64,000 nucleotides of DNA, taken from assembly GCA_003168335.1 (NCBI GenBank), contig PMSM01000005.1:337552-401551 (forward strand), read 5' to 3'. A program made the position numbers and the translations under genes. This document shows positions 1 through 9,080 of this stretch, piece after piece; the first letter of the stretch is position 1; every line of letters starts with the position of its first letter. This DNA comes from Blastocatellia bacterium. Its GTDB lineage: Bacteria > Acidobacteriota > Blastocatellia > Pyrinomonadales > Pyrinomonadaceae. Under the pieces are notes generated by a model, which saw only the letters and a list, made by a program, of their open reading frames with translations, made no database searches and was not told the DNA's origin.

Positions 1-717
1 GAAACTGTGAATACTGATCTTGACGAGACTTACGCGCGGCATCACGTGGCCGTGGTCTCGGGGGCCTACGTCATGCTAGCGGTGAGCGACACGGGAATTG
101 GAATGGATGAGGAGACGCAAAACCATATCTTCGAGCCGTTCTTTACTACCAAGGAACTGGGCAAAGGAACCGGGCTGGGCCTGTCAACGGTCTACGGAAT
201 CGTTAAGCAATCGGGAGGCACTATCTGGGTTTACAGCGAAGTCGGCAAAGGGACGACGTTCAAAATCTATCTTCCACGAGTGGATGAGCGCGCTGAAGAA
301 TACAAGAATCCGGTCGCAGCAGCTCAACTACCGAAGGGAAATGAGACCATTCTGTTGGTTGAAGACGCTGACTTAGTTCGCCGCTTGGCGAAGGAAGTAT
401 TGGAAAACAACGGATATCGAGTGCAAGAGGCGGCTACTGGAACAGATGCGCTGCGGATTGGTGAACAGACCCAGGAGCCGATAGACCTTTTGCTGACCGA
501 TGTGGTCATGTCTGAGATGAGCGGACGTGAACTCGCCAATCGGTTGACATCCTTGCGGCCGGAAATGCGTGTGCTCTACATGTCGGGCTATACCGACGAC
601 GCGATTGTGCATCACGGGGTGCTTGACGAGGGAATAAACTTCATCCAGAAACCCTTCAGCCCGTATGGGTTGGCGCTGAAGGTGCGAGAAGTGCTGAGTG
701 ACCATAGAGCGCGGTAG
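1..717 (+). CDS. Hybrid sensor histidine kinase, C-terminal part (5' end outside window)
   Basis: The reading frame is open from base 1, so this is the 3' part of a longer gene. The visible 238 residues hold the end of a HATPase_c domain (a DTGIGMD G1-type box, a FEPFFTTK F box, a GTGLGLS G2 box), then a receiver domain with phospho-acceptor Asp in LLLTDVVM (about residue 167 of the visible part) and the conserved Lys in FIQKPF. The sequence closely parallels the C-terminus of the hybrid kinase at 54224-58093, so the two are probably paralogues with the same PAS...HisKA-HATPase-REC plan. The next gene starts 5 bases after the stop, suggesting one signalling operon. The sensory input domains cannot be seen, so the signal is unknown. 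Confidence 0.9.
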   Translation, partial: ETVNTDLDETYARHHVAVVSGAYVMLAVSDTGIGMDEETQNHIFEPFFTTKELGKGTGLGLSTVYGIVKQSGGTIWVYSEVGKGTTFKIYLPRVDERAEEYKNPVAAAQLPKGNETILLVEDADLVRRLAKEVLENNGYRVQEAATGTDALRIGEQTQEPIDLLLTDVVMSEMSGRELANRLTSLRPEMRVLYMSGYTDDAIVHHGVLDEGINFIQKPFSPYGLALKVREVLSDHRAR

Positions 718-722
718 TTCAC

Positions 723-2030
723 ATGCCGATAACGGAGGCGAACTTGTACGATCAACTCTCAGAACAAAGCAAGAGCCGCATTCTCATCGTAGATGACGAA
801 GAAGCGGTGCGCAAGGTTTTTGCCGCGCGTCTTGAGAAACACTACGAATGCGTGCCAGCGGCGAATGCTCAGGAAGCTCTGACTCTTCTTGCCCGGCAGC
901 AATTTGCTCTTGCGCTTCTGGACGTGCAAATGCCCGGGCTGAGCGGCATCGAACTGTTGCGGAAGATGATCAAAGATTTTCCCGATGTCGCGGTCATCAT
1001 AGTGTCTGGAATTGGCCGCGGCCAACGTGTGATCGATGCTTTGCGGATTGGGGCCTTCGACTATCTGATTAAGCCTTGCGACCTGGACGTGCTGCAGTTG
1101 AGCGTCGAGCGAGCGCTGGAGCGCCGAGCACTGCTGCGAGACGGCAAACGTTACAAACAAGACCTGGAGAAACGCAACGAAGAACTGGCGTCGCAGAAAG
1201 CAGAACTCGAACGCTTGCAGGCTCAGCTCGTGCAGAATGAAAAAATGGTATCGCTTGGTCAGTTGGCCGGCGGTGTTGCTCACGAACTTAATAACCCCGC
1301 CGGTTTTCTCTACAGCAACATGGAGAGTTTGGGTGAATATGCTTCAGGGATTGAGCGTCTTCTGGCCATCCACGATCGGATGCCACTTTCTACCGAACTA
1401 GCCGCCGAGGCAAACGCAGTCAAACAAGAGCTTCATTATGAAAGACTTCGCGCTGAGCTTCCTTCGATCATTGCCGACTGTCAGGAAGGCGCGCGGCGCA
1501 TTCGCGACATTGTAATGAACTTGCGCACGTTCTCGCGGCTGGACGAAGCGGAAGTCAAGAAGGTCGATATTCACGCTGGAATTGATGCGAGCATTCGTCT
1601 GCTGTCGCAGTACTACAACTCGAGCCATATCACTCTCAGGCGCGATTATGGCGACTTGCCCTTAGTAGAGTGTTTCGCAGGACAACTCAATCAGGTTTGG
1701 GTGAACTTACTAACAAACGCCGCGCAAGCGATTGGTCAAGGGCCGGGCCAGGTTCGAATTGAAACCGGTTTGGATGATGGCGCAGTCGCAGTCAAAATCA
1801 GCGATACCGGAAAAGGTATTGAGCCGCAGGATTTGAAAAGGATTTTTGACCCATTCTTTACGACAAAACCTACCGGTGAAGGAACGGGACTGGGATTGTC
1901 CATAAGCTACGGCATCATAGAGAGTCACGGTGGCGTTATCAAAGTTGAAAGCACCCCCGGTAAGGGCACGACATTCACTACGCTGATTCCTGCTAGCGCG
2001 CAACGGTGCAAAGCGGGGCAGCCAAACTAG
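723..2030 (+). CDS. Response regulator-histidine kinase (REC-coiled coil-HisKA-HATPase)
   Basis: A 435-residue protein with reversed domain order. An N-terminal receiver domain (residues about 18-135, Asp67 in LALLDVQMPG, Lys117 in LIKPCD) is joined by a charged coiled coil (about 140-175) to a kinase core. The phospho-acceptor is His187 in GVAHELNNP, and a HATPase_c domain carries N, G1 (DTGKGIE), F (FDPFFTTK) and G2 (GTGLGLS) boxes. There is no membrane segment, so it is cytosolic. Proteins of this design usually act as intermediate phosphorelay nodes, receiving phosphate from another kinase. Its position 5 bases after a hybrid kinase and 25 bases before a lone receiver protein fits such a relay. 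The output is not evident from the sequence. Confidence 0.9.
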   Translation: MPITEANLYDQLSEQSKSRILIVDDEEAVRKVFAARLEKHYECVPAANAQEALTLLARQQFALALLDVQMPGLSGIELLRKMIKDFPDVAVIIVSGIGRGQRVIDALRIGAFDYLIKPCDLDVLQLSVERALERRALLRDGKRYKQDLEKRNEELASQKAELERLQAQLVQNEKMVSLGQLAGGVAHELNNPAGFLYSNMESLGEYASGIERLLAIHDRMPLSTELAAEANAVKQELHYERLRAELPSIIADCQEGARRIRDIVMNLRTFSRLDEAEVKKVDIHAGIDASIRLLSQYYNSSHITLRRDYGDLPLVECFAGQLNQVWVNLLTNAAQAIGQGPGQVRIETGLDDGAVAVKISDTGKGIEPQDLKRIFDPFFTTKPTGEGTGLGLSISYGIIESHGGVIKVESTPGKGTTFTTLIPASAQRCKAGQPN

Positions 2031-2055
2031 GCGAGGTCACTCAAGGAGGTTTTCG

Positions 2056-2511
2056 ATGTCTTATAAGATTCTGATCGTCGACGACGAGTCTGCCAACCTG
2101 CGGGCGCTGGAAAGACTATTCCGCGAAGATTACGAAGTTCTCACGGCTGGCTCGGGCGCCGACGCCCTCGAGTTGCTGCGGCAGCACGATGTCGCGCTGC
2201 TTATTACGGACCAGCGAATGCCCGGAATGACGGGAATTGAACTGTTGAAAAATACGGCGTCGCTTCGTCCGCGGATGGTTCGCATCATCCTCACGGGTTA
2301 CACCGACGTCGAGGCCCTGGTTGAGGCCATAAATTGCGGGCAGGTCTACAAGTACGTGACGAAACCGTGGAACAATGGAGAGGTGCGCCTCACGGTCAGC
2401 CGCGCGCTCGAACACTATGAGACAATTAAAGCGCGCCACGATCTGGAGATGACGACGCAACGGCTGAAAGCACGCCTCACCGAAATACAAGAATTGGCCG
2501 CAATCAACTAG
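2056..2511 (+). CDS. Single-domain response regulator (REC with C-terminal helix)
   Basis: A 151-residue protein with one receiver domain: an acidic pair in ILIVDDE (residues 9-10), Asp52 in LLITDQRMPG, the switch Thr in ILTGYTD and Lys in YVTKPW. A charged helical tail of about 35 residues follows and carries no DNA-binding or enzymatic domain. The receiver resembles those of RpfG/HD-GYP regulators (KPWNNGE motif), but the HD-GYP part is absent. The start has a strong ribosome binding site, AAGGAGGT at 2043-2050. It lies directly downstream of the REC-kinase and is probably its partner or a phosphate sink. Confidence 0.88.
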   Translation: MSYKILIVDDESANLRALERLFREDYEVLTAGSGADALELLRQHDVALLITDQRMPGMTGIELLKNTASLRPRMVRIILTGYTDVEALVEAINCGQVYKYVTKPWNNGEVRLTVSRALEHYETIKARHDLEMTTQRLKARLTEIQELAAIN

Positions 2512-2616
2512 GACCGCGCTTAATCCGCAGCTCGATTGCTGAGATTCTGAGCGGACTCAAACGGCCAGCCAATAAATCTTTCCTTCAAGCTACTCTTCAA
2601 GAAACGGAAGGCTCCC

Positions 2617-4812
2617 ATGGATACAGACACACGCATACTTTTCCTCGAAGACGCTGCCACCGATGCCGAGCTGATTGAGCGTGAGCTACGCAAGGCCAAC
2701 ATCGCTTTCACCTCACACCGCGTGGAAACGAAAGCAGACTTCCTGAAGGCGCTCACTGAATTCCGACCGGATATCATTCTCTCTGACTATAGCTTGCCTC
2801 AGTTCAGTGGACTTGAAGCCATTCGCTTGCTCAAGGAAAAAGAGATTCATGTCCCCGTCATTCTGATTACGGGCTCGTTAACCGAAGAGATTGCTGTGCT
2901 GTGCATGAAAGAGGGCGCTGACGATTACATCCTGAAGGCAAGCTTGAAACGCCTTCCCTCGGCGGTTCTAAACGCGCTGAAGAAGAAAGAAGCTGAAAGA
3001 GACAAAGAAAGAGCCGTGGCGGCCCTGCGTCAGAGTCAAGAGCGGTTCCAACTCGTGGCTCGCGCGACGAATGATGCGATATGGGACTGGGACATCCTGG
3101 CGGACGAGGTGTGGTGGAATGAAGGCATCCAAACCCTCTTCGGTTACGGGAAAGATGAAGTGGGAACTGATCGCGACTGGTGGTATGAACACATACATCC
3201 TGAGGATAGGAGTCGGATCGCCGCGGGTGTTCAGGCCTTTATCGATGCACATGCGAAGTTCTGGTCAGATGAATACCGTTATCGCCGCGCGGATGGTTCC
3301 TATGCGCTGGTGGTCGATCGTGGGTTTATTTTGCGAGATGATCAGAACAACGCAGTGCGCATGATTAGCTCGATGATGGACGTTACCGAGCGCAGGCAGG
3401 CGGAAGAAAAAATAAACTATTTGTCATACTACGACTCTCTCACCGGACTGCCGAACCGAACCCTGTTCGAAGATCGACTGCCTCAGGCATTGAGTCTTGC
3501 ACAACGCAATGAGCAAATGGTGGCGGTGCTGTTTCTCGACCTGGATCGTTTCAAGAACGTCAACGACACCTTAGGTCATGCGGTGGGAGATAAATTGATA
3601 TGTGGAGTAGCCGAACGACTGAGGACTTGTCTGCGAGGCAGTGACACAGTTGCGCGTTTTTCAGGTGACGGATTTGCTTTACTGCTTACTCAAATCAGCC
3701 GCACCGAAGACGCCGCCAGGATTGCTAAACGTGCAGAAAACAGTGCGGTCGAAATCGCTCAAAACATTCTCGATGCCCTCAAATCACCATTCGATTTTGA
3801 TGGACAGGAATTGTATGTCACAGCCAGTCTGGGCATTGGCCTCTATCCTCACGATGGTAAAGATTCGCAAGCTCTGCTTCAAAACGCGGGCGCGGCTCTC
3901 AGTTACGTCAAGGAGCAGGGCGGAAACGGCTATCGGTTCTACGCTGAAGACATGAATGCCAAAGCACTTCAGCAGTTGACTCTGGAAAACGACTTGCGAC
4001 GAGCGATTGAGCGCGAGGAATTTGTACTCTACTACCAACCACAAGTAGACATTAACTCCGGACGAATTCTGGCGGTTGAAGCATTGATACGCTGGCAACA
4101 TCCGGAGCTGGGATTCGTTTCTCCGGTGGATTTCATTCCCCTGGCAGAGAGCAATGGATTGATAGTACTGATAGGAGAATGGACTCTGCGGACCGCTTGT
4201 GCGCAAGCCAAACGCTGGCAAGAAGAAGGTCTGCCTCCTTTGCGAATGTCGGTGAACCTTTCGGCGCGACAGTTCGAGCAGCCTGACTTACTAGACACGG
4301 TCGCTCGGACACTTAGGGAGACTGAACTCGACCCAACTTTTCTTGAGTTCGAAATAACCGAAGGCGCAGTTATGAAGAATGCTGAGCGCGCGATTGACAT
4401 AATGCATCGCTTAAGAGAAATGCAGATCCAGATCGCTATTGATGACTTTGGCTCGGGCTACTCTTCGCTTTCATACCTGAAACGCTTTCCGATCGACAGG
4501 TTGAAGATCGATCAGTCTTTCGTGCGCGAAGCTACAACCGATTCCACGGACGCGGCAATAATCATGGCCATCATTACACTGGCCCAAAATCTGAAATTGA
4601 AAGTCATCGCGGAGGGAGTGGAGACAGAGGAACAATTGAGATTACTACATTCGCTCAACTGCGATGAAATACAGGGTTATTTGTTTAGCAAACCACTCCC
4701 GGCCGATGCCTTGAAGCGGTTGCTACTCGATGCGCCATCGCGCCCCGCCCTGGGACCGGGCTCCATACCGGACGTGCGTTTGAATACAGTCAGTCTCGCC
4801 CTACGGAGCTGA
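2617..4812 (+). CDS. REC-PAS-GGDEF-EAL cyclic-di-GMP signalling protein
   Basis: A 731-residue protein. Order: receiver (about 1-125, Asp57 in IILSDYSLP), PAS with PAC (about 140-265, ending DVTERRQAE), GGDEF (about 275-440), EAL (about 460-715). The GGDEF signature is degenerate: SGDGF (about 349-353) replaces GGDEF, although the metal-site stretch LDLDRFK and an RxxD inhibitory-site motif (RGSD) remain. The EAL domain keeps VEALIRW (about 487), FEITE, the DDFGSGYSS loop, LKIDQSF and the EGVETEEQ segment. I therefore expect it to act mainly as a phosphorus-controlled c-di-GMP phosphodiesterase, with the GGDEF domain as a regulatory or GTP-binding module. It is cytosolic and is the last gene of the left signalling block. 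Confidence 0.92.
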   Translation: MDTDTRILFLEDAATDAELIERELRKANIAFTSHRVETKADFLKALTEFRPDIILSDYSLPQFSGLEAIRLLKEKEIHVPVILITGSLTEEIAVLCMKEGADDYILKASLKRLPSAVLNALKKKEAERDKERAVAALRQSQERFQLVARATNDAIWDWDILADEVWWNEGIQTLFGYGKDEVGTDRDWWYEHIHPEDRSRIAAGVQAFIDAHAKFWSDEYRYRRADGSYALVVDRGFILRDDQNNAVRMISSMMDVTERRQAEEKINYLSYYDSLTGLPNRTLFEDRLPQALSLAQRNEQMVAVLFLDLDRFKNVNDTLGHAVGDKLICGVAERLRTCLRGSDTVARFSGDGFALLLTQISRTEDAARIAKRAENSAVEIAQNILDALKSPFDFDGQELYVTASLGIGLYPHDGKDSQALLQNAGAALSYVKEQGGNGYRFYAEDMNAKALQQLTLENDLRRAIEREEFVLYYQPQVDINSGRILAVEALIRWQHPELGFVSPVDFIPLAESNGLIVLIGEWTLRTACAQAKRWQEEGLPPLRMSVNLSARQFEQPDLLDTVARTLRETELDPTFLEFEITEGAVMKNAERAIDIMHRLREMQIQIAIDDFGSGYSSLSYLKRFPIDRLKIDQSFVREATTDSTDAAIIMAIITLAQNLKLKVIAEGVETEEQLRLLHSLNCDEIQGYLFSKPLPADALKRLLLDAPSRPALGPGSIPDVRLNTVSLALRS

Positions 4813-4866
4813 TCGCCATTGTAATCACCTCCTCAGTTCCTTCCATCGCTGGTCTAGATGTCAAAG

Positions 4867-5728
4867 GGCATTGTCAGGTTAACAGGCTGAAGATGAAATA
4901 TGACTGCTCATCCTGCATAATCCGCCGATGCGCACCTACGCATCTCTTTACCGCCGTCACCGTTTTCCCGCCGAGATCATCAGTCATTGCGTTTGGTTAT
5001 ATTTTCGCTTCGCCCTGAGCTTCCGCGATGTCGAAGAGATGTTAGCGATGCGCGGGGTCTCCCTCAGCTATGAGACTGTCAGAGAATGGTGCCTCAAGTT
5101 TGGTCAGACTTACGCCAACGGCTTACGCCACAAGTCTCCTCGGCCCGGAGACATGTGGCACCTTGATGAGGTGTTCCTCAAGATCAACGGACGCCTCCAT
5201 TACCTCTGGCGTGCGGTGGATCAGGATGGCGACGTATTGGATATTCTGGTCCAGAGCCGAAGAGATAAGAAAGCCGCCAAGAAGTTCTTTCGCAAGCTAT
5301 TAAAAGGATTGGGATATGTGCCGCGGATGATCATCACAGACAAGCTGAAGAGCTACAGCGCGGCGAGAGCTGAAGTGATGGCGAGTGTCAAACACCTTCA
5401 GAAGTATCAGAACAACCGTGCTGAGAATTCGCATCAGCCAACCAGGTTGCGGGAACGTGTGATGAGACGGTTCAAGTCACCGGGCCACGCGCAACGTTTC
5501 CTTTCGGCTTTCGGAATCATTACTTCACACTTCCGAGTGGGGAGACATCTGTACAGAGCTAGCGGTTACAGGGAAGTGATGAAGTCGAGGTTCGTCACCT
5601 GGGAAGAGATTATTGGCGTTGAGGCAGCAGCTTAATTTGAAATGGATAATCGATCAGATGACCAGAAGTGGATTCAGCTTGTCTGAGTTTGAAGTTTTGC
5701 TCCTTCATGAAGTTAAGTTGACAATACC
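4867..5728 (+). mobile_element. IS6-family insertion sequence, apparently complete (copy 1)
   Basis: The element is bounded by imperfect 17-base inverted repeats: left GGCATTGTCAGGTTAAC (4867-4883), right GTTAAGTTGACAATACC (5712-5728). It is about 862 bp with one transposase gene. Two relatives lie at 43601-44140 and 44947-45803, and a lone end relic sits at 39911-39927. No clear 8-base target duplication flanks it (TGTCAAAG on the left, CTCGTGAG on the right). Either the outer ends formed by recombination between copies or the insertion is old. Confidence 0.88.
4928..5635 (+). CDS. IS6-family DDE transposase (intact)
   Basis: A 235-residue transposase of the IS6/IS26 type. An N-terminal helix-turn-helix region (RFALSFRDVEEMLAMRGV) is followed by the DDE core: first Asp in WHLDEVFLKI (about 79), second in MIITDKLKSY, Glu in NNRAENSHQPTR. 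Length and motifs match the family, and this is the only one of three copies without a frameshift or deletion. The start ATG lies 45 bases inside the left inverted repeat. It catalyses copy insertion or cointegrate formation of its own element and plausibly supplied activity for the other copies. Confidence 0.95.
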   Translation: MRTYASLYRRHRFPAEIISHCVWLYFRFALSFRDVEEMLAMRGVSLSYETVREWCLKFGQTYANGLRHKSPRPGDMWHLDEVFLKINGRLHYLWRAVDQDGDVLDILVQSRRDKKAAKKFFRKLLKGLGYVPRMIITDKLKSYSAARAEVMASVKHLQKYQNNRAENSHQPTRLRERVMRRFKSPGHAQRFLSAFGIITSHFRVGRHLYRASGYREVMKSRFVTWEEIIGVEAAA

Positions 5729-5861
5729 CTCGTGAGTGTTGGGTGATATAGGTGTTGAAATGAGAAAATATGTTCGTATTGATGCGAATGCGAATCGAGT
5801 GCAGATTAAGTTAAGGGATTCGAGGTAGGCTTTTCAGCGCGAGGATTGGAAAGAGGTTCTT

Positions 5862-6236
5862 ATGATCCACTTGAAGAGGGCATACGAAAACCCTAACAAG
5901 GCAGACGGTGAGCGAATACTTGTCGATCGACTTTGGCCGCGCGGTCTTACCAAGCAGGAAGCGAGGATAGACCTATGGCTGAAAGAAATCGCGCCGAGTA
6001 CAGAACTAAGAAAATGGTTTGGGCACGATCCATCCAAGTGGAAGCGGTTTCGTGGCCGCTACGAAACAGAGCTTAGGGATAATGATGATCTGATCAAATT
6101 GCTAAAGCGAAAAGCGAAAGAGGGCACGATCACCCTTATCTATGCAGCGCAAGATGAGGAACATAATGAAGCGATTGTTTTGAAACAGTTTCTCGAGAAG
6201 GCTTCGAGACCGCCGCATCGGACGACCTCTGGATGA
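5862..6236 (+). CDS. DUF488 family protein (YeaO-like)
   Basis: A 124-residue protein typical of the short DUF488/YeaO group. It shows ILVDRLWPRGLTK near residues 23-35, then WLKEIAPSTELRKWFGHDP, and a C-terminal TLIYAAQDEEHNEA. The family's function is not established; it is a small soluble protein found in many bacteria. The start is preceded by a purine-rich AAAGAGG ribosome binding site. The upstream 5729-5861 stretch carries only a 22-codon reading frame at 5760-5828 that I cannot support as a gene. It is monocistronic by position, next to an insertion sequence and a decayed gene. Confidence 0.85.
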   Translation: MIHLKRAYENPNKADGERILVDRLWPRGLTKQEARIDLWLKEIAPSTELRKWFGHDPSKWKRFRGRYETELRDNDDLIKLLKRKAKEGTITLIYAAQDEEHNEAIVLKQFLEKASRPPHRTTSG

Positions 6237-6280
6237 ACGATCGATAGACATGTTAGGCACCACAGAAAGGGGGGTTCGGA

Positions 6281-6604
6281 ATGAGGCGAGTCGACGTTCA
6301 CGCTCACTACTTCCCGAGCGGGTATCTAGATGGCCTCCAGGCGACCGGTAGCAATTTCACGGATGTGGCGCGGAACTTGAGGGCCGGAAATGATGCGGTG
6401 ATATCGAGGGCCGGGTGCGCGTGATGGACGACGCAGGTGTCGACATGCAGATCGCCGAGCACGGTCTCACCTGGATCGTGGGTGCTCCGTTCGAGGACGC
6501 GATCGGTGTCTTGCATCTGCTCCGTACCGGCGTTCACCGTTCGGTACCCCAACATCAAGTTCATCGCGGCGGACTGTTGCCATTCCTCATACAGCACATG
6601 GATG
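6281..6604 (+). pseudogene. Amidohydrolase (PF04909-like), decayed remnant
   Basis: The start codon at 6281 opens a frame reading MRRVDVHAHYFPSGYL, the metal-binding HxH start of amidohydrolase-2 enzymes (ACMSD/uracil-decarboxylase type), but it stops after about 46 residues. Another frame resumes with RVMDDAGVDMQI, the normal next conserved block of this family. Fragments resembling the C-terminal part (YPNIKFIAA, then GGLLPFLIQHMDD) follow in still other frames within only 320 bases, where a whole gene needs about 1 kb. So there are several frameshifts and at least one large internal deletion. GC content looks higher than in neighbouring genes, which hints at transfer together with the next gene. 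Confidence 0.7.
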
Positions 6605-6637
6605 ACAATTTGACTACAAAGGATGAGGGTAACGACG

Positions 6638-7099
6638 ATGGATCAGCGCATCAATTACAGCGAGGTCGCGCCCGAGGGGGTGCGGACGCTGAGGGGGCTT
6701 GAGGCTTACGTGCGGAGCGCCGGACTTGAGCCGGGCCTCCTCGAGCTGGTCAAGACCCGGGCGTCTCAACTAAACCAGTGCGCCTATTGCATCGACATGC
6801 ACACAAAAGACGCCCGGGCGGGCGGCGAGGCCGAGCAACGGCTCTACGCCCTGTCCGCTTGGCGCGAGACCCCGTTCTTCACGGATCGGGAGCGAGCCGC
6901 ACTCGCCTGGACGGAGGCGGTAACGCACATCAGCCATGGGTCCGTCCCAGACGCGCTGTACCAGGAAGCCCGGCGCCACTTCTCGGAGAAGGAGCTCGTG
7001 GACCTAACACTCGCGCTGATCGCTATCAACGGGTGGAACCGGCTGAGCATCTCGTTCTGCACCGTGCCGGGGACCTACGCGAGCGGTGACATACGTTGA
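6638..7099 (+). CDS. Carboxymuconolactone decarboxylase / AhpD-like family protein
   Basis: A 153-residue protein of the CMD/AhpD alkylhydroperoxidase family. The catalytic CxxC with distal His is seen in CAYCIDMHTKDAR, followed by the family pattern of GGEAEQRLYALSAW and FFTDRERAALAWTEAVT. Such proteins reduce peroxides through the Cys pair or act on gamma-carboxymuconolactone-like substrates; the CxxC favours a peroxidase-type role. I chose ATG 6638 because GAGGG at 6625-6629 lies 8 bases upstream; ATG 6623 is possible but poorly spaced. The base composition looks GC-richer than most of the window, as for the adjacent amidohydrolase relic, suggesting acquisition as a pair. Confidence 0.85.
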   Translation: MDQRINYSEVAPEGVRTLRGLEAYVRSAGLEPGLLELVKTRASQLNQCAYCIDMHTKDARAGGEAEQRLYALSAWRETPFFTDRERAALAWTEAVTHISHGSVPDALYQEARRHFSEKELVDLTLALIAINGWNRLSISFCTVPGTYASGDIR

Positions 7100-7347
7100 A
7101 CAATCACGCCAACCAGCTGAGGCGATCGAGAGCATCATGGCCGATAATAAACCTTCTCTACTCGGGTTGGGATGACAGTGTGGTGACAGGGCCTGATTAG
7201 TACGCAACCGGCCGTTCCGCCCAAAGTCATCCGCCCAATTGCTGCGTAACCAAACGCTGCACCTGACCGGTGGGGCACCTGGGATTTCTAAGGTTCAAGG
7301 CTCCCCGTGCTCCGCCGGCATGTGAGCTTTATCGTTCAGGAGCACGT

Positions 7348-9015
7348 ATGATCTCGTTCGACGAAGCCCATAAAGCTGTTCATTATCCGCCAGACCGGCG
7401 ATTTCGGATTTGGATTAGGCCCTCGTTTGTAGCGGGAGTCGTCGCGTTAATAGTCTTGCCGCTCCTGTTTGCCTGGGGGCAGGCAGCTATTTTCGGTTTG
7501 CCTTATATTCCACCGGTACCTCAATTTATCGAAGCGGCCAAAATTGGACCACACGGCTTTCCGGTGTGGATCCGCTATGCACACTTCTTTAATTTTCTCT
7601 TTCTGATGATGCTCATGCGCAGTGGTCTTTCAATTCTCATGGACCATCCGCGGCTTTATTTTAATGACGACTGCACCCCGGGCACCGAGTGGATTCGATT
7701 CACGCCTTTGACAGTTCCGCGCGATCGGGTGTGGACGGCGAAGGACGATGCGCGCTACATCTCGCCCGTGTTCGCCCTGCCGGGCTATCGCCATACCGTA
7801 GGGGTGGCGCGCTCGTGGCATTTCATCGATGTCTATGGGTTCATTATCACGGGGTTGATTTTTGTGACGTTGCTTTTCGCAACGGAGCAATGGCGAAGGA
7901 TTGTGCCCACCTCGGGGATTGTGCTGACGCAAGCCTGGAATACGTTCGTGCTTTATGCGAACTTCCATCTGCCGCCGGAACCGAACGGTTTTTACGGATA
8001 TAACGCGCTTCAGCAGTTCGCCTATTTCGCCGTAGTCTTGGTTTTCGGACCACTTTCGATTTTGACCGGCATCGCGATGTCGCCTGCGTTGGCAAATCGC
8101 TTTCCGCTGTACCCTCGATTGTTTGGTGGTCGGCAGGCGGCGCGCTCCCTCCACTTTCTTCTTCTGCTCGGCTATCTCGCGTTCCTCGCCGTGCACGTCA
8201 CGCTGGTGGTCTTGACCGGATTTGCGCGAAATATGAATCACATCGTCCTCGGAACAGATGATCAGAAACCGCTCGGGATGATTCTCGGCTTCGTCGGTAT
8301 TGCGGTGGTGATTGTTTCCTGGATCGTCGCTCATTACACTTCGTGGAAGTTTCCACGTCTACTGCAACACATTCAGAAAGCGGTTTCTCAGCCGCTACGC
8401 CTCGCGACGCTGAATCAATTCTCTCCAAGTGAGCGGTATACAAAACAGCAAATCTCTCCATTCTTCTGGCCTAATGGCAAGAGGCCGGAAAGCGAGGATT
8501 GGAAACGCCTGGCGGCAAACAGCTTCCGCGATTACAAGCTCAAGGTCAGCGGCCTGGTGGATCGACCGGTGGAGTTATCGCTATCAGAATTGGAAGCGCT
8601 GGGAAAAGCCGAGCACATTACCATGCACCATTGCATCCAGGGTTGGTCTGGCATTGCGCAGTGGGGAGGAGTGCCGATGAAAGCGCTTGTCGACCTGGTG
8701 AAACCGAAGCCGTCGGCGAAGACAGTGGCTTTCTTCTCTTTTGGCGAAGGACTGTATGGCGGGGTGTATTACAACACTCAAAGCCTGGACAATGTCCTTA
8801 AGGCAGAGTGCCTGCTTGCGTATGAGATGAATGGCGCGCCGCTAGGGGAGGAGTATGGCGCTCCGCTACGGCTGCGCGTGGAGAATCAACTGGGATACAA
8901 AATGGTCAAGTGGATTGAACGTATTGAATTCGTTGAATCCGAAAAGCAGATTGGCAAAGGCGAAGGTGGGACGAACGAAGACGACGAGTACTTCGATCTG
9001 CTACCGAATATCTGA
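7348..9015 (+). CDS. Cytochrome b561-type membrane domain fused to sulfite-oxidase-type molybdopterin domain
   Basis: A 555-residue protein. The N-terminal half (about 1-345) has several hydrophobic segments with histidines typical of a di-heme cytochrome b561/hydrogenase b-type domain. The C-terminal half (about 380-555) is a PF00174 molybdopterin domain of the sulfite oxidase/MsrP type: SGLVDRPVELSLSELE, then HHCIQGWSG, whose Cys would bind molybdenum, and ENQLGYKMVKWIERIEF. No Tat motif is visible and the enzyme domain is tethered to the membrane cytochrome, so it may exchange electrons directly with quinones. The substrate is unknown (sulfite, methionine sulfoxide or another). Start 7348 is supported by AGGAG at 7338-7342; an in-frame start at 7270 lacks a site. 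It lies upstream of sdhCAB. Confidence 0.85.
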   Translation: MISFDEAHKAVHYPPDRRFRIWIRPSFVAGVVALIVLPLLFAWGQAAIFGLPYIPPVPQFIEAAKIGPHGFPVWIRYAHFFNFLFLMMLMRSGLSILMDHPRLYFNDDCTPGTEWIRFTPLTVPRDRVWTAKDDARYISPVFALPGYRHTVGVARSWHFIDVYGFIITGLIFVTLLFATEQWRRIVPTSGIVLTQAWNTFVLYANFHLPPEPNGFYGYNALQQFAYFAVVLVFGPLSILTGIAMSPALANRFPLYPRLFGGRQAARSLHFLLLLGYLAFLAVHVTLVVLTGFARNMNHIVLGTDDQKPLGMILGFVGIAVVIVSWIVAHYTSWKFPRLLQHIQKAVSQPLRLATLNQFSPSERYTKQQISPFFWPNGKRPESEDWKRLAANSFRDYKLKVSGLVDRPVELSLSELEALGKAEHITMHHCIQGWSGIAQWGGVPMKALVDLVKPKPSAKTVAFFSFGEGLYGGVYYNTQSLDNVLKAECLLAYEMNGAPLGEEYGAPLRLRVENQLGYKMVKWIERIEFVESEKQIGKGEGGTNEDDEYFDLLPNI

Positions 9016-9080
9016 TGCGAAGATAACGTAGGCTCGGCTTGCATACAGCCTTAGACGATCTCTGAAGGCCTTCCTGAACA

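Noticed and set aside
4859..5736. Eight-base target duplications expected for IS6 insertion
   Set aside because: Flanks of copies 1 and 3 do not match; copy 2 flanks (GCCTGTCG and CGTTGTCG) match at only 5 of 8 positions, which is not convincing.
5760..5828. 22-codon frame after IS6 copy 1
   Set aside because: Too short, without a recognised family or a good ribosome binding site.
7630..8334. Minus-strand open frame of 234 codons opposite the cytochrome b561 domain
   Set aside because: Its translation is rich in Arg/His/Asn without a hydrophobic or catalytic pattern; the plus strand encodes clear membrane helices.
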